Positions 38,982 through 52,309 of a DNA stretch of 64,000 nucleotides are shown here, in pieces. The position numbers were made by a program, and so were the translations under genes. The notes beneath the pieces were generated by a model, which made no database searches, was not told the DNA's origin, and saw nothing but the letters and a program-made list of their open reading frames with translations. Location of the stretch: contig CM041199.1 in the NCBI GenBank assembly GCA_023078555.1, positions 10,589,943-10,653,942 on the forward strand, read 5' to 3'. Within the stretch, counting starts at the first letter, position 1. Every line of letters begins with the position of its first letter. The stretch comes from Ulva prolifera (lineage: Eukaryota > Chlorophyta > Ulvophyceae > Ulvales > Ulvaceae).

Positions 38982-40860
38982 GTAGCCACGCAACCCCCCG
39001 CGCATCAAAAGGTACGTCGACATGAACATTCAAAGATGTTGGGGGGTATGGGATGTCCATCATTCATTGCGTATTTTCTGCAGACACCATGGCGTGGTGT
39101 GGTGCAAAAGTGCACACTTTCCACCAACCCATGTGAATGGACTTGGTTGTAGCCACGCAACCCCCCGCGCATCAAAAGGTACGTCGCCATGAACATTCAA
39201 AGATGTTGGGGGGTATGAGATGTCCATCATTCATTGCGTATTTTCTGCAGACACCATGGAGTGGTGTGGTGCAAAAATGCACACTTTCCACCAACCCATG
39301 TGAATGGACTTGGTTGTAGCCACGCAACCCCCCGCGCAGCAAAAGGTACGTTGCCATCAACATTCCAAGATATTGGGGGGTATGGGATGTCCATCATTCA
39401 TTGCGTATTTTCTGCAGACACCATGGCGTGGTGTGGTGCAAAAGTGCACACTTTCCACCAACCCATGTGAATGGACTTGGTTGTAGCCACGCAACCCCCC
39501 GCGCATCAACAGGTACGTCGCCATGAACATTCCAAGATGTTGGGGGGTATGGGATGATTATCATTCATTGCATATTTGCTGCTGACTCCCAGGAGTGGCG
39601 TGGGGCAAAAGTGCACACTTTTCACCAACCATGTGAATGGACTTGGTTGTAGCCACGCAACCCCCCGCGCATCAAAAGGTACGTCGCCATGAACATTCCA
39701 AGATGTTGGAGGGTATGGGATGATTATCATTCATTGCATATTTGCTGCTGACTCCCAGGAGTGGCGTGGGGCAAAAGTGCACACTTTTCACCAACCTTGT
39801 GAATGGACTTGGCTATAGACAAGCATACCCCCGCGCACCATAGGAAAGTTGCCAGAAACATCCTTTGATTCTGAAAGATCTAGGACGTCAAGTATGCATT
39901 GCACAGTTGTTGCTAACTCCTAGGAGTGGCGTGGAACAAAAGTGCACACTTTTCACCAACCATGTGAATGGACTTGGTTGTAGCCACGCAACCCCCCGCG
40001 CAGCAAAAGGTACGTCGCCATCAACATTCCAAGATGTTGGGGGGTATGGGATGTCCATCATTCATTGCGTATTTTCTGCAGACACCATGGCGTGGTGTGG
40101 TGCAAAAGTGCACATTTTCCACCAACCCATGTGAATGGACTTGGTTGTACCCACGCACCCCCTGCGCATCAAAAGGTACGTCGCCATCAACATTCCAAGA
40201 TGTTGGGGGTATGGGATGTCCATCATTCATTGCGTATTTTCTGCAGACACCATGGAGTGGTGTGGTGCAAAAGTGCACACTTTCCACCAACCCATGTGAA
40301 TGGACTTGGTTGTAGCCACGCAACCCCCCGCGCATCAAAAGGTACGTCCCCATGAACATTCAAAGATGTTGGGGGGTATGGGATGTCCATCGTCCATTGC
40401 GTATTTTCTGCAGACACCATGGAGTGGTGTGGTGCAAAAGTGCACACTTTCCACCAACCCATGTGAATGGACTTGGTTGTAGCCACGCAACCCCCCGCGC
40501 ATCAAAAGGTACGTCGACATGAACATTCAAAGATGTTGGGGGGTATGGGATGTCCATCATTCATTGCGTATTTTCTGCAGACACCATGGAGTGGTGTAAT
40601 GCAAAAGTGCACACTTTCCACCAACCCATGTGAACGGACTTGGTTGCAGCCACGCAACCCCCCGCACATCAAAGGTACGATGACATGAACATTCCAAGAT
40701 GTTGGGGGGTATGGGATGTCCATCATTCATTGCGTATTTTCTGCAGACACCATGGAGTGGTGTAATGCAAAAGTGCACACTTTCCACCAACCCATGTGAA
40801 CGGACTTGGTTGCAGCCACGCAACCCCCCGCACATCAAAGGTACGATGACATGAACATTC

Positions 40861-43629
40861 CAAGATGTTGGGGGGTATGGGATGTCCATCATTCATTGCG
40901 TATTTTCTGCAGACACCATGGAGTGGTGTAATGCAAAAGTGCACACTTTCCACCAACCCATGTGAACGGACTTGGTTGCAGCCACGCAACCCCCCGCACA
41001 TCAAAGGTACGACTACATGAACATTCCAAGATGTTGGGGGGCATGGGATGTCCATCATTCATTGCGTATTTTCTGCAGACACCATGGAGTGGTGTGGTGC
41101 AAAAGTGCACACTTTCCACCAACCCATGTGAATGGACTTGGTTGTAGCCACGCAACCCCCCGCGCATCAAAAGGTACGTCGCCATGAACATTCAAAGATG
41201 TTGGGGGGTATGAGATGTCCATCATTCATTGCGTATTTTCTGCAGACACCATGGAGTGGTGTGGTGCAAAAATGCACACTTTCCACCAACCCATGTGAAT
41301 GGACTTGGTTGTAGCCACGCAACCCCCCGCGCAGCAAAAGGTACGTTGCCATCAACATGCCAAGATGTTGGGGGGTATGGGATGTCCATCATTCATTGCG
41401 TATTTTCTGCAGACACCATGGCGTGGTGTGGTGCAAAAGTGCACACTTTCCACCAACCCATGTGAATGGACTTGGTTGTAGCCACGCAACCCCCCGCGCA
41501 TCAAAAGGTACGTCGCCATGAACATTCCAAGATGTTGGGGGGTATGGGATGATTATCATTCATTGCATATTTGCTGCTGACTCCCAGGAGTGGCGTGGGG
41601 CAAAAGTGCACACTTTTCACCAACCATGTGAATGGACTTGGTTGTAGCCACGCAACCCCCCGCGCATCAAAAGGTACGTCGCCATGAACATTCCAAGATG
41701 TTGGAGGGTATGGGATGATTATCATTCATTGCATATTTGCTGCTGACTCCCAGGAGTGGCGTGGGGCAAAAGTGCACACTTTTCACCAACCTTGTGAATG
41801 GACTTGGCTATAGACAAGCATACCCCCGCGCACCATAGGGAAGTTGCCAGAAACATCCTTTGATTCTGAAAGATCTAGGACGTCAAGTATGCATTGCACA
41901 GTTGTTGCTAACTCCTAGGAGTGGCGTGGAACAAAAGTGCACACTTTTCACCAACCATGTGAATGGACTTGGTTGTAGCCACGCAACCCCCCGCGCAGCA
42001 AAAGGTACGTCGCCATCAACATTCCAAGATTTTGGGGGGTATGGGATGTCCATCATTCATTGCGTATTTTTCTGCAGACACCATGGCGTGGTGTGGTGCA
42101 AAAGTGCACACTTTCCACCAACCCATGTGAATGGACTTGGTTGTAGCCACGCAACCCCCCGCGCAGCAAAAGGTACATCGCGATCAACATTCCAAGATGT
42201 TGGGGGGTATGGGATGTCCATCATTCATTGCGTATTTTCTGCAGACACCATGGCGTGGTGTGGTGCAAAAGTGCACATTTTCCACCAACCCATGTGAATG
42301 GACTTGGTTGTACCCACGCACCCCCTGCGCATCAAAAGGTACGTCGCCATCAACATTCCAAGATGTTGGGGGTATGGGATGTCCATCATTCATTGCGTAT
42401 TTTCTGCAGACACCATGGAGTGGTGTGGTGCAAAAGTGCACACTTTCCACCAACCCATGTGAATGGACTTGGTTGTAGCCACGCAACCCCCCGCGCATCA
42501 AAAGGTACGTCCCCATGAACATTCAAAGATGTTGGGGGGTATGGGATGTCCATCGTCCATTGCGTATTTTCTGCAGACACCATGGAGTGGTGTGGTGCAA
42601 AAGTGCACACTTTCCACCAACCCATGTGAATGGACTTGGTTGTAGCCACGCAACCCCCCGCGCATCAAAAGGTACGTCCCCATGAACATTCAAAGATGTT
42701 GGGGGGTATGGGATGTCCATCATCCATTGCGTATTTTCTGCAGACACCATGGAGTGGTGTGGTGCAAAAGTGTACACTTTCCACCAACCCATGTGAATGG
42801 ACTTGGTTGTAGCCACGCAACCCCCCGCGCATCAAAAGGTACATCGCCATCAACATTCCAAGATGTTGGGGGGTATGGGATGTCCATCATTCATTGCGTA
42901 TTTTCTGCAGACACCATGGAGTGGTGTGGTGCAAAAGTGCACACTTTCCACCAACCCATGTGAATGGACTTGGTTGTAGCCACGCAACCCCCCGCGCATC
43001 AAAAGGTACGTCGCCATGAACATTCCAAGATGTTGGGGGGTATGGGATGATTATCATTCATTGCATATTTGCTGCTGACTCCCAGGAGTGGCGTGGGGCA
43101 AAAGTGCACACTTTTCACCAACCTTGTGAATGGACTTGGCTATAGACAAGCATACCCCCGCGCACCATAGGGAAGTTGCCAGAAACATCCTTTGATTCTG
43201 AAAGATCTAGGACGTCAAGTATGCATTGCACAGTTGTTGCTAACTCCTAGGAGTGGCGTGGAACAAAAGTGCACACTTTTCACCAACCATGTGAATGGAC
43301 TTGGTTGTAGCCACGCAACCCCCCGCGCAGCAAAAGGTACGTCGCCATCAACATTCCAAGATGTTGGAGGGTATGGGATGTCCATCATTCATTGCGTATT
43401 TTCTGCAGACACCATGGAGTGGTGTAATGCAAAAGTGCACACTTTCCACCAACCCATGTGAATGGACTTGGTTGTAGCCACGCAACCCCCCGCGCATGAA
43501 AAGGTGCGTCGCCATGAACATTCCAAGATGTTGGGGGGTATGGGATGATTATCATTCATTGCATATTTGCTGCTGACTCCCAGGAGTGGCGTGGGGCAAA
43601 AGTGCACACTTTTCACCAACCATGTGAAT
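40861..43629. repeat. Dispersed satellite block, copy 2, with one extra monomer
   Basis: Counterpart of 29,720-32,320. The extra unit lies around 41,995-42,180. Its neighbourhood has the private variants 'aagattttgg' and an additional T in the run before CTGCAG (about 42,066-42,071). Part of this block (39,137-40,000) is also duplicated locally at offset 1,995. Confidence 0.78.
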
Positions 43630-44359
43630 GGACTTGGCTATAGACAAGCATACCCCCGCGCACCATAGGGAAGTTGCCAGAAACATCCTTTGATTCTGAA
43701 AGATCTAGGACGTCAAGTATGCATTGCACAGTTGTTGCTAACTCCCAGGAGTGGCGTGGAACAAAAGTGCACACTTTCCACCAACCCATGTGAATGGACT
43801 TGGTTGTAGCCACGCAACCCCCCGCGCATCAAAAGGTACGTCGCCATGAACATTCCAAGATGTTGGGGGGTATGGGATGATTATCATTCATTGCATATTT
43901 GCTGCTGACTCCTAGGAGTGGCGTGGGGCAAAAGTGCACACTTTTCACCAACCATGTGAATGGACTTGGTTGTAGCCACGCAACCCCCCGCGCATCAAAA
44001 GGTACGTCGCCATGAACATTCCAAGATGTTGGAGGGTATGGGATGATTATCATTCATTGCATATTTGCTGCTGACTCCCAGGAGTGGCGTGGGGCAAAAG
44101 TGCACACTTTTCACCAACCTTGTGAATGGACTTGGCTATAGACAAGCATACCCCCGCGCACCATAGGGAAGTTGCCAGAAACATCCTTTGATTCTGAAAG
44201 ATCTAGGACGTCAAGTATGCATTGCACAGTTGTTGCTAACTCCCAAGAGTGGCGTGGAACAAAAGTGCACACTTTTCACTAACCATGTGAATGGACTTGG
44301 TTGTAGCCACGCAACCCCCCGCGCAGCAAAAGGTACGTTGCCATCAACATTCCAAGATG

Positions 44360-46739
44360 TTGGGGGGTATGGGATGTCCATCATTCATTGCGTATTTTCT
44401 GCAGACACCATGGAGTGGTGTGGTGCAAAAGTGTACACTTTCCACCAACCCATGTGAATGCACTTGGTTGTAGCCACGCAACCCCCCGCGCATCAAAAGG
44501 TACATCGCCATCAACATTTTAAGATGGTGGGGGGTATGGGATGTCCATCATTCATTGCGTATTTTCTGCAGACACCATGGAGTGGTGTGGTGCAAAAGTG
44601 CACACTTTCCACCAACCCATGTGAATGGACTTGGTTGTAGCCACGCAACCCCCCGCGCATCAAAAGGTACGTCGCCATGAACATTCCAAGATGTTAGGGG
44701 GTATGGGATGATTATCATTCATTGCATATTTGCTGCTGACTCCCAGGAGTGGCGTGGGGCAAAAGTGCACACTTTTCACCAACCATGTGAATGGACTTGG
44801 TTGTAGCCACGCAACCCCCCGCGCATCAAAAGGTACGTCGCCATGAACATTCCAAGATGTTGGAGGGTATGGGATGATTATCATTCATTGCATATTTGCT
44901 GCTGACTCCCAGGAGTGGCGTGGGGCAAAAGTGCACACTTTTCACCAACCTTGTGAATGGACTTGGCTATAGACAAGCATACCCCCGCGCACTATAGGGA
45001 AGTTGCCAGAAACATCCTTTGATTCTGAAAGATCTAGGACGTCAAGTATGCATTGCACAGTTGTTGCTAACTCCTAGGAGTGGCGTGGAACAAAAGTGCA
45101 CACTTTTTACCAACCATGTGAATGGACTTGGTTGTAGCCACGCAACCCCCCGCGCAGCAAAAGGTACGTCGCCATCAACATTCCAAGATTTTGGGGGGTA
45201 TGGGATGTCCATCATTCATTGCGTATTTTCTGCAGACACCATGGCGTGGTGTGGTGCAAAAGTGCACATTTTCCACCAACCCATGTGAATGGACTTGGTT
45301 GTACCCACGCACCCCCTGCGCATCAAAAGGTACGTCGCCATCAACATTCCAAGATGTTGGGGGTATGGGATGTCCATCATTCATTGCGTATTTTCTGCAG
45401 ACACCATGGAGTGGTGTGGTGCAAAAGTGCACACTTTCCACCAACCCATGTGAATGGATTTGGTTGTAGCCACGCAAACCCCCGCGCATCAAAAGGTACG
45501 TCCCCATGAACATCCAAAGATGTTGGGGGGTATGGGATGTCCATCATCCATTGCGTATTTTCTGCAGACACCATGGAGTGGTGTGGTGCAAAAGTGCACA
45601 CTTTCCACCAACCCATGTGAATGGACTTGGTTGTAGCCACGCAACCCCCCGCGCAGCAAAAGGTACGTCGCCATCAACATTCCAAGATTTTGGGGGGTAT
45701 GGGATGTCCATCATTCATTGCGTATTTTCTGCAGACACCATGGCGTGGTGTGGTGCAAAATTGCACATTTTCCACCAACCCATGTGAATGGACTTGGTTG
45801 TACCCACGCACCCCCTGCGCATCAAAAGGTACGTCGCCATCAACATTTTAAGATGGTGGGGGGTATGGGATGTCCATCATTCATTGCGTATTTTCTGCAG
45901 ACACCATGGAGTGGTGTGGTGCAAAAGTGTACACTTTCCACCAACCCATGTGAATGCACTTGGTTGTAGCCACGCAACCCCCCGCGCATCAAAAGGTACA
46001 TCGCCATCAACATTTTAAGATGGTGGGGGGTATGGGATGTCCATCATTCATTGCGTATTTTCTGCAGACACCATGGAGTGGTGTGGTGCAAAAGTGCACA
46101 CTTTCCACCAACCCATGTGAATGGACTTGGTTGTAGCCACGCAACCCCCCGCGCATCAAAAGGTACGTCGCCATGAACATTCCAAGATGTTAGGGGGTAT
46201 GGGATGATTATCATTCATTGCATATTTGCTGCTGACTCCCAGGAGTGGCGTGGGGCAAAAGTGCACACTTTTCACCAACCATGTGAATGGACTTGGTTGT
46301 AGCCACGCAACCCCCCGCGCATCAAAAGGTACGTCGCCATGAACATTCCAAGATGTTGGAGGGTATGGGATGATTATCATTCATTGCATATTTGCTGCTG
46401 ACTCCCAGGAGTGGCGTGGGGCAAAAGTGCACACTTTTCACCAACCTTGTGAATGGACTTGGCTATAGACAAGCATACCCCCGCGCACTATAGGGAAGTT
46501 GCCAGAAACATCCTTTGATTCTGAAAGATCTAGGACGTCAAGTATGCATTGCACAGTTGTTGCTAACTCCTAGGAGTGGCGTGGAACAAAAGTGCACACT
46601 TTTTACCAACCATGTGAATGGACTTGGTTGTAGCCACGCAACCCCCCGCGCAGCAAAAGGTACGTCGCCATCAACATTCCAAGATTTTGGGGGGTATGGG
46701 ATGTCCATCATTCATTGCGTATTTTCTGCAGACACCATG
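44360..46739. repeat. 9-mer duplication (period 1,496 bp)
   Basis: 44,360-45,243 matches 45,856-46,739. Both share rare variants: 'gaatgcacttgg', 'attttaagatggtgg', 'gcgcactatagg' and 'cactttttacc'. Between them lie extra A and D units that carry some of the same private variants, so several exchange steps are recorded here. Confidence 0.8.
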
Positions 46740-46856
46740 GAGTGGTGTGGTGCAAAAGTGCACACTTTCCACCAACCCATGTGAATGGACTTGGTTGTAG
46801 CCACGCAACCCCCCGCGCAGCAAAAGGTACGTCGCCATCAACATTCCAAGATTTTG

Positions 46857-49800
46857 GGGGGTATGGGATGTCCATCATTCATTGCGTATTTTCTGCAGAC
46901 ACCATGGAGTGGTGTAATGCAAAAGTGCACACTTTCCACCAACCCATGTGAACGGACTTGGTTGCAGCCACGCAACCCCCCGCACATCAAAGGTACGACT
47001 ACATGAACATTCCAAGATGTTGGGGGGCATGGGATGTCCATCATTCATTGCGTATTTTCTGCAGACACCATGGAGTGGTGTGGTGCAAAAGTGCACACTT
47101 TCCACCAACCCATGTGAATGGACTTGGTTGTAGCCACGCAACCCCCCGCGCATCAAAAGGTACGTCGACATGAACATTCAAAGATGTTGGGGGGTATGGG
47201 ATGTCCATCATTCATTGCGTATTTTCTGCAGACACCATGGAGTGGTGTAATGCAAAAGTGCACACTTTCCACCAACCCATGTGAACGGACTTGGTTGCAG
47301 CCACGCAACCCCCCGCACATCAAATGTACGATGACATGAACATTCCAAGATGTTGGGGGGTATGGGATGTCCATCATTCATTGCGTATTTTCTGCAGACA
47401 CCATGGAGTGGTGTAATGCAAAAGTGCACACTTTCCACCAACCCATGTGAATGGACTTGGTTGTAGCCACGCAACCCCCCGCGCATCAAAAGGTACGTCC
47501 CCATGAACATTCAAAGATGTTGGGGGGTATGGGATGTCCATCATCCATTGCGTATTTTCTGCAGACACCATGGAGTGGTGTGGTGCAAAAGTGTACACTT
47601 TCCACCAACCCATGTGAATGGACTTGGTTGTAGCCACGCAACCCCCCGCGCATCAAAAGGTACATCGCCATCAACATTCCAAGATGTTGGGGGGTATGGG
47701 ATGTCCATCATTCATTGCGTATTTTCTGCAGACACCATGGAGTGGTGTGGTGCAAAAGTGCACACTTTCCACCAACCCATGTGAATGGACTTGGTTGTAG
47801 CCACGCAAACCCCCGCGCATCAAAAGGTACGTCCCCATGAACATCCAAAGATGTTGGGGGGTATGGGATGTCCATCATCCATTGCGTATTTTCTGCAGAC
47901 ACCATGGAGTGGTGTGGTGCAAAAGTGCACACTTTCCACCAACCCATGTGAATGGACTTGGTTGTAGCCACGCAACCCCCCGCGCAGCAAAAGGTACGTC
48001 GCCATCAACATTCCAAGATTTTGGGGGGTATGGGATGTCCATCATTCATTGCGTATTTTCTGCAGACACCATGGCGTGGTGTGGTGCAAAAGTGCACACT
48101 TTCCACCAACCCATGTGAATGGACTTGGTTGTAGCCACGCAACCCCCCGCACATCAAAAGGTACGTCGCCATCAACATTCCAAGATTTTGGGGGGTATGG
48201 GATGTCCATCATTCATTGCGTATTTTCTGCAGACACCATGGAGTGGTGTGGTGCAAAAGTGTACACTTTCCACCAACCCATGTGAATGGACTTGGTTGTA
48301 GCCACGCAACCCCCCGCGCATCAAAAGGTACATCGCCATCAACATTCCAAGATGTTGGGGGGTATGGGATGTCCATCATTCATTGCGTATTTTCTGCAGA
48401 CACCATGGAGTGGTGTGGTGCAAAAGTGCACACTGTCCACCAACCCATGTGAATGGATTTGGTTGTAGCCACGCAACCCCCCGCGCATCAAAAGGTACGT
48501 CGCCATGAACATTCCAAGATGTTAGGGGGTATGGGATGATTATCATTCATTGCATATTTGCTGCTGACTCCCAGGAGTGGCGTGGGGCAAAAGTGCACAC
48601 TTTTCACCAACCATGTGAATGGACTTGGTTGTAGCCACGCAACCCCCCGCGCATCAAAAGGTACGTCGCCATGAACATTCCAAGATGTTGGAGGGTATGG
48701 GATGATTATCATTCATTGCATATTTGCTGCTGACTCCCAGGAGTGGCGTGGGGCAAAAGTGCACACTTTTCACCAACCTTGTGAATGGACTTGGCTATAG
48801 ACAAGCATACCCCCGCGCACCATAGGGAAGTTGCCAGAAACATCCTTTGATTCTGAAAGATCTAGGACGTCAAGTATGCATTGCACAGTTGTTGCTAACT
48901 CCCAGGAGTGGCGTGGAACAAAAGTGCACACTTTTCACCAACCATGTGAATGGACTTGGTTGTAGCCACGCAACCCCCCGCGCAGCAAAAGGTACGTTGC
49001 CATCAACATTCAGAGATGTTGGGGGGTATGAGATGTCCATCATTCATTGCGTATTTTCTGCAGACACCATGGAGTGGTGTAATGCAAAAGTGCACACTTT
49101 CCACCAACCCATGTGAACGGACTTGGTTGCAGCCACGCAACCCCCCGCACATCAAAGGTACGACTACATGAACATTCCAAGATGTTGGGGGGTATGGGAT
49201 GTCCATCATTCATTGCGTATTTTCTGCAGACACCATGGAGTGGTGTAATGCAAAAGTGCACACTTTCCACCAACCCATGTGAACGGACTTGGTTGCAGCC
49301 ACGCAACCCCCCGCACATCAAAGGTACGACTACATGAACATTCCAAGATGTTGGGGGGCATGGGATGTCCATCATTCATTGCGTATTTTCTGCAGACACC
49401 ATGGAGTGGTGTGGTGCAAAAGTGCACACTTTCCACCAACCCATGTGAATGGACTTGGTTGTAGCCACGCAACCCCCCGCGCATCAAAAGGTACGTCGAC
49501 ATGAACATTCAAAGATGTTGGGGGGTATGGGATGTCCATCATTCATTGCGTATTTTCTGCAGACACCATGGAGTGGTGTAATGCAAAAGTGCACACTTTC
49601 CACCAACCCATGTGAACGGACTTGGTTGCAGCCACGCAACCCCCCGCACATCAAATGTACGATGACATGAACATTCCAAGATGTTGGGGGGTATGGGATG
49701 TCCATCATTCATTGCGTATTTTCTGCAGACACCATGGAGTGGTGTAATGCAAAAGTGCACACTTTCCACCAACCCATGTGAATGGACTTGGTTGTAGCCA

Positions 49801-50139
49801 CGCAACCCCCCGCGCATCAAAAGGTACGTCCCCATGAACATTCAAAGATGTTGGGGGGTATGGGATGTCCATCATCCATTGCGTATTTTCTGCAGACACC
49901 ATGGAGTGGTGTGGTGCAAAAGTGTACACTTTCCACCAACCCATGTGAATGGACTTGGTTGTAGCCACGCAACCCCCCGCGCATCAAAAGGTACATCGCC
50001 ATCAACATTCCAAGATGTTGGGGGGTATGGGATGTCCATCATTCATTGCGTATTTTCTGCAGACACCATGGAGTGGTGTGGTGCAAAAGTGCACACTTTC
50101 CACCAACCCATGTGAATGGACTTGGTTGTAGCCACGCAA
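46857..50139. repeat. 14-mer duplication (period 2,331 bp)
   Basis: 46,857-47,808 matches 49,188-50,139, including the rare 'catcaaatgtacg' C unit (47,32x and 49,65x). The match ends where the first copy has 'gcaaacccccg' and the second 'gcaaccccccg'. Confidence 0.8.
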
Positions 50140-52309
50140 CCCCCCGCGCATCAAAAGGTACGTCGCCATGAACATTCCAAGATGTTGGGGGGTATGGGAT
50201 GATTATCATTCATTGCATATTTGCTGCTGACTCCCAGGAGTGGCGTGGGGCAAAAGTGCACACTTTTCACCAACCTTGTGAATGGACTTGGCTATAGACA
50301 AGCATACCCCCGCGCACCATAGGGAAGTTGCCAGAAACATCCTTTGATTCTGAAAGATCTAGGACGTCAAGTATGCATTGCACAGTTGTTGCTAACTCCT
50401 AGGAGTGGCGTGGAACAAAAGTGCACACTTTTCACCAACCATGTGAATGGACTTGGTTGTAGCCACGCAACCCCCCGCGCAGCAAAAGGTACGTCGCCAT
50501 CAACATTCCAAGATGTTGGAGGGTATGGGATGTCCATCATTCATTGCGTATTTTCTGCATACACCATGGAGTGGTGTAATGCAAAAGTGCACACTTTCCA
50601 CCAACCCATGTGAATGGACTTGGTTGTAGCCACGCAACCCCCCGCGCATGAAAAGGTGCGTCGCCATGAACATTCCAAGATGTTGGGGGGTATGGGATGA
50701 TTATCATTCATTGCATATTTGCTGCTGACTCCCAGGAGTGGCGTGGGGCAAAAGTGCACACTTTTCACCAACCATGTGAATGGACTTTGCTATAGACAAG
50801 CATACCCCCGCGCACCATAGGGAAGTTGCCAGAAACATCCTTTGATTCTGAAAGATCTAGGACGTCAAGTATGCATTGCAAAGTTTTTGCTAACTCCCAG
50901 GAGTGGCGTGGAACAAAAGTGCACACTTTTCACCAACCATGTGAATGGACTTGGTTGTAGCCACGCAACCCCCCGCGCAGCAAAAGGTACGTTGCCATCA
51001 ACATTCCAAGATGTTGGGGGGTATGGGATGTCCATCATTCATTGCGTATTTTCTGCAGACACCATGGAGTGGTGTGGTGCAAAAGTGTACACTTTCCACC
51101 AACCCATGTGAATGGACTTGGTTGTAGCCACGCAACCCCCCGCGCATCAAAAGGTACATCGCCATCAACATTCCAAGATGTTGGGGGGTATGGGATGTCC
51201 ATCATTCATTGCGTATTTTCTGCAGACACCATGGAGTGGTGTGGTGCAAAAGTGCACACTTTCCACCAACCCATGTGAATGGACTTGGTTGTAGCCACGC
51301 AACCCCCCGCGCATCAAAAGGTACGTCGCCATGAACATTCCAAGATGTTAGGGGGTATGGGATGATTATCATTCATTGCATATTTGCTGCTGACTCCCAG
51401 GAGTGGCGTGGGGCAAAAGTGCACACTTTTCACCAACCATGTGAATGGACTTGGTTGTAGCCACGCAACCCCCCGCGCATCAAAAGGTACGTCGCCATGA
51501 ACATTCCAAGATGTTGGAGGGTATGGGATGATTATCATTCATTGCATATTTGCTGCTGACTCCCAGGAGTGGCGTGGGGCAAAAGTGCACACTTTTCACC
51601 AACCTTGTGAATGGACTTGGCTATAGACAAGCATACCCCCGCGCACCATAGGGAAGTTGCCAGAAACATCCTTTGATTCTGAAAGATCTAGGACGTCAAG
51701 TATGCATTGCACAGTTGTTGCTAACTCCCAGGAGTGGCGTGGAACAAAAGTGCACACTTTTCACCAACCATGTGAATGGACTTGGTTGTAGCCACGCAAC
51801 CCCCCGCGCAGCAAAAGGTACGTTGCCATCAACATTCAGAGATGTTGGGGGGTATGAGATGTCCATCATTCATTGCGTATTTTCTGCAGACACCATGGAG
51901 TGGTGTAATGCAAAAGTGCACACTTTCCACCAACCCATGTGAACGGACTTGGTTGCAGCCACGCAACCCCCCGCACATCAAAGGTACGACTACATGAACA
52001 TTCCAAGATGTTGGGGGGTATGGGATGTCCATCATTCATTGCGTATTTTCTGCAGACACCATGGAGTGGTGTAATGCAAAAGTGCACACTTTCCACCAAC
52101 CCATGTGAACGGACTTGGTTGCAGCCACGCAACCCCCCGCACATCAAAGGTACGACTACATGAACATTCCAAGATGTTGGGGGGCATGGGATGTCCATCA
52201 TTCATTGCGTATTTTCTGCAGACACCATGGAGTGGTGTGGTGCAAAAGTGCACACTTTCCACCAACCCATGTGAATGGACTTGGTTGTAGCCACGCAACC
52301 CCCCGCGCA
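48190..52309. repeat. 17-mer duplication (period 2,826 bp)
   Basis: 48,190-49,483 corresponds to 51,016-52,309. Shared rare features include 'attcagagatgttgg' (49,011 and 51,837). The copies part at 'gcatcaaaagg' against 'gcatgaaaagg'. This duplication interleaves with the 2,331-bp and 1,331-bp ones. Confidence 0.78.
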
